Source of the DNA: Bimuria novae-zelandiae CBS 107.79
Lineage: Eukaryota; Ascomycota; Dothideomycetes; Pleosporales; Didymosphaeriaceae
NCBI GenBank assembly: GCA_010015655.1
Contig: ML976665.1
Location: 533,736-597,735, forward strand
Length of the DNA: 64,000 nucleotides
Reading direction: 5' to 3'
Positions within the stretch are counted from its first letter, which is position 1; each line of letters begins with the position of its first letter. Under the pieces are notes generated by a model. The model searched no databases and was not told where the DNA came from. It saw only the letters and a program-made list of their open reading frames with translations. Shown in pieces: positions 21,349 through 31,420 of this stretch. The position numbers were made by a program, and so were the translations under genes.

Positions 21349-23236
21349 TGATGTTGGGGTTGGGCCGGGAGGCGGATTCCTCTGCCGTGGTGGTGCGTGT
21401 AGTGTGGAAGCGGTGCGGATGCGACGGCGGTTCATCGACTTCGTCCAGGTCAGCGAAGACCACCATGGCGAGCTGCTACAGCGCCCACGTGCAGCATTCA
21501 AGCATCGGCGTGGAAGAAGCAACGTGGAAGAGCCACGAGCACGACGCGTGCTTGACGTGATGGCTGCGAGATCGGAACCGTAGGGGGCGATGGAGGGGCC
21601 GCTTTGGCAGGGGCGAAAGATCTGATAAGATAAGATCGAACGGTCCCACCTCCCCTGCACCGTAAGCCAAGTCTTCAATCCGATCTCGCATCGTTGCCAG
21701 AAAAGGACCTTTTTCGGCTTCTGTATATGCCTACAGTTCCATATTGCTCACCAACTATACCCAGTACAAATTTTAGCACGTCGACATCTGGACGTATCAA
21801 GACCTCTATACACAGCTGCTCTTCTCCCTGTGCCCTAGCTAGACCACCAAAACCCAACATATTCTCCTTTTACTGAATCGAGAGGCGTGTTGGTAACACG
21901 GGTGGTGGTACGTATGCAGGCATTGTAACCTGTTGTCATCGACTTCAAATACATCATGAAACTCACAAGAAAGTATACGTAGCTCTCCACGTAATGCATG
22001 AATGGCAGCACAGCTGCATATCCTTATTCCCGACTTAATAATGATTATAAGTACGCCGCGTAAAAGACGAAAACATGGCACTTGAGGATAATATTCACGT
22101 CCATTGGAAAAGTACAAATTGAATTCTCCTCTCTCAAGCAAAACTATGAGCGCACTACCCTGTCAAGGCGACTGCGAAATCCTCTAAAATGCAGCTGACC
22201 TCGCAATATTTACTGTAAAGGAGACATTCTCCGCGGGAAGCATTACACTTTTGGTTACGCTTGCCTCTGCAAGATTCCTTATACTCACCCCTGGTACTGC
22301 AATTGCAAGTGTCGCTCCAGGAATGGAGGAGGCTATGAGCAAGGGATCGTGGTGAGGATAACTCGTAGTGTATTGATGAGACTCGTTCAAAGTGGAGTGT
22401 GTAGCCCAGGGTAGAATGTCGACACTTGGTGGACAGCGCTTTCGAGAAACGTAAAGATAGAATCGTTCTAGCTATATACGTAGACAAAAGCACAGCGCAT
22501 ATGAGCCCTCCCAAACAAACGTATTCCAAAACCTTCCACCGTCATCACTATCTGCTGTTCACGCACGTGTCCTTCCAGATGCCCAGGCGTTATCAGCCAG
22601 CACAGCGCCCGCCAAATCACCCCTCTCCCAACCCTTACAAGATTTATAAGACCTCACATCACCACTGACTGAATTTTTCTATCACATCTCACCTCTAAAC
22701 CTCAACTATGGGCTGCTTTCACTCTTCGGAAAAAATCCCGCGCTGGGTGCCACATCGGATCATGTAATTGCCCTCAAAAGCACACATGTCCTAGCTTCGA
22801 CGTGAGACGGACGTTTCGGGATTGCCTATGCAAAGTTTCTGTCTGCCGTTGCGAATGCGTTAACCGTGGATCCGGGAACAAAACAACCCTTCCATGCCGA
22901 AGTGAGTTTGGACGTTGATGGAGAATAAAGTCGCGGAAGTAAGTGCACGGGAATCGTGGAATAGGTAGTGGGATTTAGGTGGTGGATATACAGTGGTGGA
23001 CAGCTACAACTATCAACTATTTACTGGGAAAAACCACTGCTACTCGATATGCTTCATGTTGATATGGGAGAAATAGTATAACAGGGTAAGATAACTTTGA
23101 GGACAGCTCTTCCGCATAATACATGTAAACGATGGGAAACCGTAATGATGACAGAGTACCGACCAGTATGCGCTCTAAGACAATATAGATAACAGACAAC
23201 AGATCTAGAGAAAACACAAAGATGCAAAGCCCTCTC
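21349..23236. other. Intergenic, no gene recognised
   Basis: About 1.9 kb without a supported gene. A short frame at 22708 (MGCFHSSEKIPRW), in good start context and with an N-myristoylation-like beginning, might be a first exon, but no following exon could be joined. The 3' part is the downstream flank of the precursor gene. Confidence 0.4.
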
Positions 23237-23785
23237 TTACTCTTCTGCCGGTATGATATCCTTCTTGTAGCTGACAGGAAACAGACCCTCAACTTCATCG
23301 AGCTTTTGCGGGTCGCTAACAAGGTCCTTTCTGTACCGTACGGGAAACAGGCCCTTAGCTTCGGCGCGCCTCTTCAGGTCACTGACAAGGTCTTTCCGGT
23401 AGCTCACAGGGAAGAGACCTTCAACTTCTGCGTGCTTTTGCGAGTCACTAACGAGGTCTTTCTTGTAGCTCACAGGGAAGAGACCTACAACTTCTGCGCG
23501 CTTCTTAGAATCGGCGACATCCGTTGTGTACCTGACGGGAAAAAGGCCTTCGGTTTTCTCCGCGCGCTTCTGGGGGTCGCTGATGAGGTCTTTCTTGTAT
23601 GATACGGCGAAGAGACCATTTTTGCTTGGTGCTCTGCGAACAGCGACCTCAACATTCGGAGTAGCTGTGTCGTTGTCAGGTTTCACTTCAGTGGCTAAGA
23701 TTGGGGGCGAGAGCTTACCAGGAACGGCTAAAGGCAGAGCCAGAGCACCGGGTAGGAGCACGAGAAAGATGGCTGAGACCTTCAT
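23237..23785 (-). CDS. Kex2-processed repeat protein, putative RiPP precursor
   Basis: An intronless gene of 182 residues, starting at 23785. Residues 1-17 (MKVSAIFLVLLPGALAL) are a clear signal peptide. A spacer to residue 51 ends in Arg-Arg. Then come six units of 21-23 residues, each with a GLFPVSY-type core: core glycines at 57, 80, 101, 123, 145 and 167. Units are separated by dibasic sites (RR 50-51, KR 73-74, KR 95-96, RR 139-140). Two junctions are degenerate (KH 117-118, KL 161-162). Nearly every junction is followed by an acidic dipeptide such as AE or DE, as in alpha-factor-like precursors. This is the architecture of fungal KEP proteins and of dikaritin RiPP precursors (ustiloxin, phomopsin, asperipin), whose repeated cores contain Tyr. 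The UstYa-family gene at 24.7 kb supports that reading. An alternative is a secreted repeat peptide without oxidative modification. Confidence 0.85.
   Translation of the reverse strand: MKVSAIFLVLLPGALALPLAVPGKLSPPILATEVKPDNDTATPNVEVAVRRAPSKNGLFAVSYKKDLISDPQKRAEKTEGLFPVRYTTDVADSKKRAEVVGLFPVSYKKDLVSDSQKHAEVEGLFPVSYRKDLVSDLKRRAEAKGLFPVRYRKDLVSDPQKLDEVEGLFPVSYKKDIIPAEE
23240..23632 (-). repeat. Six tandem core-peptide repeats
   Basis: These are the codons for residues 52-182 of the precursor protein. Unit cores read GLFAVSY, GLFPVRY, GLFPVSY, GLFPVSY, GLFPVRY and GLFPVSY. A KKDLVSD-like follower sits after most cores; unit 2 has TTDVADS and the last ends KKDIIPAEE. The Gly, Leu, Phe, Val and Tyr positions are invariant, while the linker residues vary, which suggests selection on the core. 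Confidence 0.9.
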
Positions 23786-24695
23786 CCTGGCGGGACGTGT
23801 ACCTTAGGCGAGGGGCGCTGCTGTATGTGATCGTGATCGTGACTGTAGTTGTGATCTCAATGATCGAAGACAGACTTGGATTTGGACCCTTTTAATGCCT
23901 TGGATATTAGAATGAATAGGATCGACAGCCCCTCGTTGTATAAAGTTCAAAATAGTCTGATAGTGTTCCAGATGGGTTGGCCGGGGCCGGGGGTTTGCTG
24001 TTGGCTCACGCTGGCGTGATGTTTATCTGAAACAAGTATGGAGAACAAAGTGGCCGACATACCCAGCTCGGCGGAAGGCTTCCAGCTTTATATTTCGTTC
24101 TCGAGGCGGATACTAAGTCGCCTTGCTCAATTTGAGACTGAAGAACTGCCTTGGAAGCCGTAGCACCTGGTTGGTGGTAAGTATCTGGCAAGTGGTTGGC
24201 GTGCGCGGTTCATTCATGATAGGCTGCGTTATCCGCATTGCAGCGGCCAATATTGATGAAAAAGCCCCTGCGTCTGATATCCCACACTATGCTGCTTGGC
24301 TGTTTCCGACTTCGGGTGGACATTTACTCGGTAGCCGATTTGTGAAAGCTGAGCGCTTAGGCATAAGCCCTCATAAGCGATCATCCTTCTGAGGCGGATA
24401 TACGGCAAGTATGTACTCAGACACCATCTATGCGGACGTCGGCATCGGCGTTTGAGCTGAAATGGTAAGCGCCTTAGCGCGCCGGCGTACCTCGCCGATT
24501 AGATGATCAGTCTGGCCAAGCGAATGCAGGAAAAAGAGGCTGGAGGATTGATCCGAGATTGCGTTATCATGAAACGCTTTGTGGAGTCTGGGCTGGTCTG
24601 TAAACGGTCGGATGTGGCCTGCGTTAGTGTACAAACCCCTCTCTTCTACCATTTTTTTTTTGAACCGCCAACCGAATTGTAGAACGTATCGTTCA
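23786..24695. other. Divergent promoter region of the RiPP-like pair
   Basis: This 910-bp stretch separates the start codons of the precursor gene (minus) and the UstYa gene (plus), so it may be a shared bidirectional promoter. No ORF here has protein character. I see no motif that I can assign to a specific regulator. Confidence 0.45.
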
Positions 24696-25638
24696 ATGAT
24701 GATAAAATACACCGCCATCCCCTCAAAAGAAAACGATTCGGTTACGTCACTATCGCCGGACGGAATTGTCTCCACGTCGGGAAACATAGGGCATTCGGGG
24801 ACGGTATATCTACGCTTCGCGAAGAATTGGTGGCCGTGGATACTCCATCTGTTTGTTCTTTCCGTATCCGTTTCAGCAGGATTTCTCGTACAGTCGGAGA
24901 GCAAATGTTCGTCAACTAAAGGTAACTGCCCGGGCGCATAGACGGAACTCTATGGTTAACATCCGACATAGACGAGCTTCTGGGCGACCATCCGTGGGAT
25001 CGCACAGTGAGATTCGATGGATCTCTCAGTCGAGGGTCGTCCCATTACAAAGGACCACCTTCAACAGAAGTTGACGAACTTTGGGAACAGCTCGTGCCTC
25101 GTGAGTGAATGGTAAGACTGGTTCAAAGCACTGTGTTGACGATGAGACAGAACGAGTGATGGTCATTTCCGAAGGCGTCTTTCAAACAGTCAACACGTCG
25201 AAGCATTCGGTGAAAGCTCCATCCAACCTAGGCCCGGGCCGACTTGCGGCATTCGAGGGCTTTCATTACATCCATTGCCTGCACAACCTCTGGAAGACCC
25301 ACTATCCGGAATATTACACCGAAGAAGCCAACTTTGCCAAAGAACGCCCCGAGGAATGGCTAGAGCACGTTGACCACTGCGTGGACATGCTTCGACAGAA
25401 GCTCATGTGTGATGCCGACCCGGGGCTCATCACCTATAGCTGGTTGAAGAATCACCACAACCCGCATCCCAACTTCAACGTCGAGCACAAGTGTCGTAGC
25501 TACGACAAGCTCTTGGAGGCGTCAGCGCGGTACGGCGTGGATCTTGGCGACCTTCTAGACGAAGGCATTAGGCGGCCAGACGGCGAGACAGTGGTGGACT
25601 TCATAGAACCTCCGTTCGATCCGTTAGCTGAAGTTTGA
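24696..25638 (+). CDS. UstYa-family (DUF3328) oxidase
   Basis: Exons 24696-24921, 24972-25100 and 25151-25638, with two 50-bp introns (GTAACT to TAG; GTGAGT to CAG), give exactly 280 residues with the frame kept. A short cytosolic N-terminus (MMIKYTAIPSKEND) precedes one membrane helix (about residues 44-65). The segment YKGPPSTEVDELWEQL is the usual entry to the domain. The two HxxHC motifs that define the family are present: HYIHC (157-161) and HVDHC (191-195), followed by MLRQKLMCDAD. UstYa proteins are proposed copper- or metal-dependent oxidases that cyclise or hydroxylate ribosomal peptide cores in ustiloxin-type pathways, and members also occur in other secondary-metabolite clusters. 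ATG 24699 is an alternative start one codon later. The gene is divergent from the precursor gene and looks intact. Confidence 0.88.
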
Positions 25639-26537
25639 AGGTCGTATCATCGCGTTGTTTGCCGGAAATGAACATGGTCTATCTTCCAACTCACGCCGTT
25701 TGGCAGACTGTGCTCCAGTGTTAGCGCTGTATTGCCATGAAAGAGGCACTTATTAGCCGCGAACGTTCACCTTCGTCTCGTCTCGCGTCACTGTGTTGGT
25801 GTTGACCATTTTCGTCGAATGACAGCTCGTATATCCGCGCGTAGGATGCATCATGCATGCGCTAGTCGTACCTGCCTCATCCGTCGTATTACATATGGAA
25901 CAGAGTGAATTCCTGATTGTAAGCCCTCCGTCCATCTATACTATCGAAAGCGTCAGCTAAGAGCGGTGCTTACCATCAATGATAGAATTCGAAAGTTCGT
26001 AACGGATGGTTCGGCAAAAACAGTTGACCAGCTTTCGCGTCCACGCTTGCGTTATTCACCGACGCGAACCGTGTTTGGTCATGAGCTAAGCCCAGATCGG
26101 TTAGCCTCCAATCCCACAAAGCTGCGCTACTTTAGTGATCCCCGAAACCACACCAGCTTGCATTGCGAGGCGAGCAAATCAGTGTTCTCACATCTCTACA
26201 CGATGGGAAACCAACAAGCGAAGGCGTGCCCCGGATTCTTTCGCCTGCTTTCATACGGCGCCACCAACTGCGATCAATGCTTAGAACACGAGATTATGAA
26301 GGCCACTCACCGCAGTCTTGAGGCCAGACTGGGCTGATAGGCAGTGAAATCGTGCCCCCGCTGCTGGTCCAACGTGGCACTACATCTTTCGGCTTCCATA
26401 CGCATCCGGCAACCATGCAGGGTTTATCTCCGCATGTTGGTTCCGCCTTTCAATTGTTGGTTATCACAGCCCTCAATAGCCATTCCAAAGGTTCAGTTTC
26501 CCATGCGGATTATTTCCAACTCTCAGCTGGTTCAAAA
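25639..26537. other. Intergenic, no firm gene
   Basis: A frame at 25966-26337 contains a small sub-ORF starting at ATG 26202 (MGNQQAKACPGFFRLLSYG) with a Cys pair (CDQC). It could be a short real protein, but I cannot support it further. The rest is the terminator of the UstYa gene and the promoter of the next gene. Confidence 0.35.
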
Positions 26538-27710
26538 ATGCATACACTTCAGCTTGGTGAAGTTATTGTAAGTTGGTGGTGTCGTGTAACGCGGTAATGC
26601 ATTTCGGAACTAATTCTGTCGGCATAGGCAACAGCGTGGTCGCTCACCATCTTGGCTCTTCTGACCACCCTTGGCCGCTTCGCCATCCACTGGCATCGCC
26701 GTCAGCGCATCGCATGGGATGACTTCTTCAATGGGCTGGCAATGGTCTTTCTACTGGCCTTTACTGGCACCTACCAGGTGTATGGACCGGCCGATTACAC
26801 GAAGCAACTGTTTGCCATGGGCTTGATCAAAGAGGACGAGGTCATCCAAAGCGACCGGAAACGGGACGCCAGATACAATGCCGCAAACACGTTACTTTTT
26901 TGGTGCGCCATCTACGCCGCCAAAGCGAGCTTCCTGGCTTTGTATTGGCATGTCTTCGCTTTCTCGACCAAGTTCCGGATCGCGTGGGCAGCAACGACAG
27001 CGTACATTCCCGCTAGCTTTGCAGTCACTTTCATGTGGTCATTTTTCCTGTGTGGTGACCCTAAATATTTCCCGGATACTCAACGTACGTTTTGAAGCGA
27101 CCCCCAAACGGGCTTGTACTTACTTCTCGTAGCCTATTGTCACGAAAACGCTCCAGCGAGGGTTGGACCAATGTTGGCAGGCTGGTGTGCGCTAGATTTG
27201 ATAGGCGATATTCTTTGTAAGCCAGACCCCATCCCCCAAATCGTTACAATCGTGACTAAGTGTCGATTAGTGGCTGCTCTCCCTCTAGCAATGCTGAGAC
27301 CATTGCTCATGAAGACATCACAAAAGATGGAGCTAGCCGTCATCTTCTTACTCGTCGTCATAAACATGGTCATGACAATTCTCCGAACCGTTTACAGTGT
27401 TGATATCAACCTTGCAAGATTTCCCGATCAAAATATTTTGTGGTGTTTCTTGCAAGTCTCCGTTGCGGTCATCGTGTGTGCGCTACCATGCTATCGCGGT
27501 ATTCTGATGCGCACGAAGTCTAAGTCGCTACCTGGAGGCGATCAGAACTCCAGCGAAGCGGAGTTTGCGGACATCTGGCAGAGATACCTGATCAGCATCG
27601 GAGAGCATAAGGACGGAAGCAGAACGGACCCAGAAAAGGTTATCGAGGCGGGTGATTTTTCCGGACCATCTGGGACTCGGACGCGGGTATCGGAGGACTT
27701 TCGCTCATGA
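26538..27710 (+). CDS. Rhodopsin-like seven-helix membrane protein
   Basis: Exons 26538-26567, 26628-27084 and 27133-27710 (introns of 60 and 48 bp, GTAAGT and GTACGT donors) give 354 residues in one frame. The 10-codon first exon (MHTLQLGEVI) joins ATAWSLTILALLTTLGRF, the first membrane helix. An in-frame ATG at 26415 would add 41 residues. About seven hydrophobic helices follow, with RIAWDD after the first helix (the family's WDD motif), a conserved YAAKASFLALYWHVF helix and a charged C-terminal tail of about 60 residues. This is the fungal rhodopsin/PTH11-like integral membrane family, found singly and in secondary-metabolite loci. Its role here is unknown; it lies just downstream of and in line with the UstYa gene. 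Confidence 0.8.
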
Positions 27711-28436
27711 CCTCGGCTTTCTGTACGAACTTTTACGAAGTAATGAATCTCATACAGTCAATTAGATCTCCAATCCGCAGGGACCAAAAAGGGATTATGC
27801 AGGGCAATTCTTACTGCATGCAGGATTTTCAGAGATCACCCCGGTCCCACACTCATATGTAGATCTGTGCCATCTGTGCCATCCGTGCCACATAAACTGG
27901 TGGACACTACCCAGTATCAAGCGTAAGGCTGACATCCGGGCACGTGGTTCGCGCCTGCACAAGGAGTCAACCGCTATCCGTAACGGGACTAGCGCACCAC
28001 CGACCTACTGGTGCGGCAAAAAGACTACAGTATGACAAGTATCGTCGGCTCCATCGGCTCCACCTTCGCCACTACAAACGTCCGTCCCATTGCTAAATAC
28101 TAAGTAGATCTTTAGAATCATAGCTCGTGAAGTCAATTTGAGCGCTTTCGAACTGCAAGTGGAAGCTACAGTACCATAATGTAAGTCCCCAAGCCATTTC
28201 TTCCCTTTCTATTTCAGATAGTCTGTCATATCCATCTTGTCGCTTCCATGATAGAAATTTTCACCCTTGAATCTCATCATCGTCTCGGAGATGAGCAGGG
28301 CCACACGCGCCCTCCATCGCCTTGACGTGATCTTCGAGTTCCTCCGACTGGGCATATCCGTGGAGATCCATCGGAAGGTTCGCGGAAGAATGTCGAGTGG
28401 CTACACATTCACAGAATCGTGGAAAGTGTCCGGCTT
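27711..28436. other. Intergenic, no gene recognised
   Basis: Between two convergent genes. No supported ORF. A short direct repeat (tctgtgccatctgtgccatccgtgcca, in pieces) is seen at 27862-27892. Confidence 0.4.
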
Positions 28437-29066
28437 CTAGCTATCCTCCATCACCGTATCCCCATCACCATCGCGACTCTCCTCATCGCTTCCATCACCT
28501 CCTTCACCATCAGCACCAGCACGATCTCCAACTTTCTCGATCTTCGCTCCCTCTCCACCACCACCATTCTTCTCATGCTCCTTCACGCTCACACAAGCGC
28601 ACGCACACCCCTCTTGCCGACACAAACATTGAAACTGCACAACCCACCCCGCATTCCCACCTCCCTCACGTTTCTCCCCCAACTCTTCCACCACTCTATT
28701 AGCGCCGCCCAGGAACTCCCTCGTCTTTACCCGCTCGCTGGTACGTCCGACATCCCTGCCAGCCTGGAAAGGAACGGCTTCGCCGAAAGCTGGGAACGTG
28801 CCACTGGTGCTGGGCCCGGCGACAGAGGCCACCTTGGGCATCATATCGACGGATAAATGGGAGATGTATGTGCGTGTGTCGCCGGATGAGGAGCCGGACT
28901 GCGAATAAGGGCACCAGATTGCGTGGGCACAGGTGCAGGTGTGGGCGCTCTGGCAAGCGCAGACGTAGCTGTACTTCTCGGGGATGGATTCGCAGAGGAC
29001 GATGGTGGAGGGTGTGGTTGGCGTGGGTGGGACAGTGGATGGGGTGGGAAGCATGGAGCGCTCCAT
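28437..29066 (-). CDS. Unknown Cys-rich protein, 209 residues
   Basis: The ATG at 29066 (MERSMLPTPSTVPPT) is the most plausible start; the frame runs further upstream but loses protein character. Two Cys clusters stand out: YSYVCACQSAHTCTCAHAIW with a nearby WCPYS, and a second group, FQCLCRQEGCACACV. They could bind zinc. The middle is Gly/Ala/Ser-rich and the C-terminus is Gly- and Asp-rich (DGDGDTVMEDS). No signal peptide or membrane helix is visible. I recognise no family. Confidence 0.5.
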   Translation of the reverse strand: MERSMLPTPSTVPPTPTTPSTIVLCESIPEKYSYVCACQSAHTCTCAHAIWCPYSQSGSSSGDTRTYISHLSVDMMPKVASVAGPSTSGTFPAFGEAVPFQAGRDVGRTSERVKTREFLGGANRVVEELGEKREGGGNAGWVVQFQCLCRQEGCACACVSVKEHEKNGGGGEGAKIEKVGDRAGADGEGGDGSDEESRDGDGDTVMEDS

Positions 29067-29569
29067 TTGGTGGGTTGGGGGTATCGAAGATGGCCAGAGG
29101 GTGGAAGGCAGGGAGGTAGGTGGCAAGGCATTTTGTTTACTATGTAGAGCAAACGCAGTGTGATTTGTGGGATGATGAAATAACAGAGGCAATTTGAATC
29201 CTCGGTGAAGGCGGCCGAAAGTTGCGGGAAACCTGGGTGAAGGGAGAATACATAATTTGATCCGTTTATTATCGCATAAGCTGCCTCGCACAAGTGTGTG
29301 CGCTGCCCTACGCCATTCACTACACGCAGTGAGGCTGAAGCGGATCCATTTCAGAATCGGACTTCGTTACCTTAGTTTCCTCCTTACTACCAGGAGAGTG
29401 TGTGTTCCACCTCCGTTCTCACCGGACGGCTTGAATATTCTATTTGACTTGGAATAGTCGTACGGCAATAACGAGGTACCAAGATCTATTGATTCGCTTC
29501 GTAGCAAAGTAGGGGTATAGAACATCAACTCTAAGGGTAGAAGCAATAGTAGTATTAACCCAGCGAACT
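29067..29569. other. Intergenic between two minus-strand genes
   Basis: No supported gene. It contains the promoter side of the Cys-rich gene and the 3' side of the Gly-rich gene. Confidence 0.4.
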
Positions 29570-30717
29570 TTAAACAAACCATGCAACCGCGGCTGAAGAA
29601 ACCAGACTCACTAAAACCCCCCACCTCACTTCCACAAACAGCACCGCACTCCCGCCCTCAAGACGCCTCTCATAAACCGTCTCACAACTCCCAATCAGTG
29701 TTGGTTCCCCCAACAAAGGCAACCCATTACTCTCAGTCTGCAGCCCATACCCCACTGTTGTCGTCGGCGCAGCACTACTATGTACCCTCGACGCAACACG
29801 CCCACAAAACCCCGCTCCCAGCAAAACATCATAACTTGCGTTCATCCCTGACAGCGCAGAAGCAAGGTTCGTGTAATCCTGTGCAGCAAAGTAGTGTTGA
29901 CAGTAGCTCCCCGCGACGTCAAACCTGTCAAACGCCTGCGTCGGCACTGAGAACTTCTGCTCGCCGGAGGACGTGAGCGTGGGGTTTGGGGTTGCAGCTG
30001 TGGAGATGGCGCAGGAAGTGGTGGCTGTGGTGGGGGTGTAGCATGCGCAGGAGACTTGGTCGGAGGCGGGGAGGGCGTAGAAAGAGGGGGTTGCGGAGGC
30101 GCAGGAGGAGAGGATGGAGGCGTAGTCGGTGCAGGCGGCGTAGGCGGTTATGGGGAGGGTGCTTGTTGGTTTGACTTCGCTGATTAGTATGGTGATGAGG
30201 GATGTGATGGGGAAGAGCAAGGGGACTTACAATTGGAGCTGTTAGATGTACATGCTTGGGTGATACTCGTCGGTACACTGACGCCTTCTTGCGGGGAAGT
30301 AGGTGTACACGTCGGCGACACTAGTATAACCTCGATGATCTTCTCCATAGAAGGAGGCTGACTGGTTGTGTTTGTTCCGTTGAAGCCGCGTTCCAACGTC
30401 CCGAAGGATTCTTGAACTTGTTCCTGTGCGGGGAGGTAACCCTGTGATTGAGGACGATAGTAGGATGTCCCACCGCTACTAGAGGCACACTCATCACTGC
30501 AGAAGCTGAAATCGTCGGGGTCATCGTCGTCGCCAGATCCGCCTCCGAATCCACCTCCACCGCCACTACCCCTGCCTCCTCGATTACCACTTCCTCCACG
30601 CCCACCACCACCACCGCCGCCGCCGCCGCCGCCGCCACTGCTGCCCCCTCCTTTCGCAAACGCGACACCAACACTCGAAGAAAGCGCAGTCACCACGATT
30701 ACCCTCGCAAAGTGCAT
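29570..30717 (-). CDS. Gly-rich secreted, probably GPI-anchored protein
   Basis: Exons 30717-30231 and 30174-29570 encode 363 residues. The 56-bp intron starts GTAAGT, has a TACTAATC branch and must use the AAG acceptor; the nearer CAG would put the reading out of frame. A signal peptide (MHFARVIVVTALSSSVGVAFA) is followed by a Gly/Ser-rich tract with a run of about 12 Gly, an acidic DDDDPDD stretch and Ser/Thr-rich sequence with N-glycosylation sites. The second half contains about eight Cys in a compact domain (YAACTDYASILSSC, SCACYTPT, GSYCQHYF, GAGFCGR). The C-terminus is a hydrophobic tail (GVLVSLVSSAAVAWFV) like a GPI signal. This suggests a cell-wall or plasma-membrane surface protein of unknown role. 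Confidence 0.7.
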
Positions 30718-30963
30718 TTTAGAACTGTGACGCCGCGCATCGTCGGGGAAGCGCACAACCTATATCTCTTCCGGCCTTTTTCATAGCCACGTTTGGAAAT
30801 TACAGGGCGAAACGTCCGTGCATCCCTTGCGCCACGGGGGCGATGAATGGGGCGTTTTCACGTGACTCAGGCGTCCGGGGCTGGGCTTCTTGGCTGACCC
30901 CCTTAGGGAGGCTTAGGCCGCTGAACAAGGCGATTTTTCCACAGCGGGATGCGCTGCCAAGTA

Positions 30964-30996
30964 CGCTGCCACTCCGCTGCCACTCCGCTGCCACTC
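30964..30996. repeat. Three tandem 11-bp repeats
   Basis: The 11-mer CGCTGCCACTC occurs three times in a row between the Gly-rich and GH43 genes. Such short repeats may contain factor-binding sites or be slippage products. Confidence 0.8.
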
Positions 30997-31420
30997 CGCA
31001 ATGCCTGCGCTGGGTATACGCAAATAACTTTATTGTGCGAATGACCTGCGATTCGTTTAGGTTTGTTGTGCAGCTTTGCTTTTGACTCTATATAGTGCGA
31101 TTTGTTGAAGGAGAGCAAAGGGAGGTAGTCAAAGAAATAACGTACCGGAGTATTGAATTGATAGATCATGATGCCCAAAATCTGGTAACGTGAATGAAAC
31201 CGTATGACAACGCGAAGCAAATCCATCGCGTACTTTGCGGTGATAAGACTCCAATTAATGGATTACGGTGGCACTTCTAGTCATGCGACGCGTGGTATAA
31301 ACAGCTCTTTGTACAATGGTTCTTGAGTATGGATGGAGACTGCGCCTGTTCATAGCGCCGCAGTGCGGCATAGCCTGTGCAACGTGCCGCAATGGGACGA
31401 GACGAGACGTACCTTCTCAC

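Noticed and set aside
22708..22770. Short ORF starting MGCFHSSEK, possible myristoylated protein
   Set aside because: Only about 20 codons, and no donor/acceptor pair joining it to a following exon could be found.
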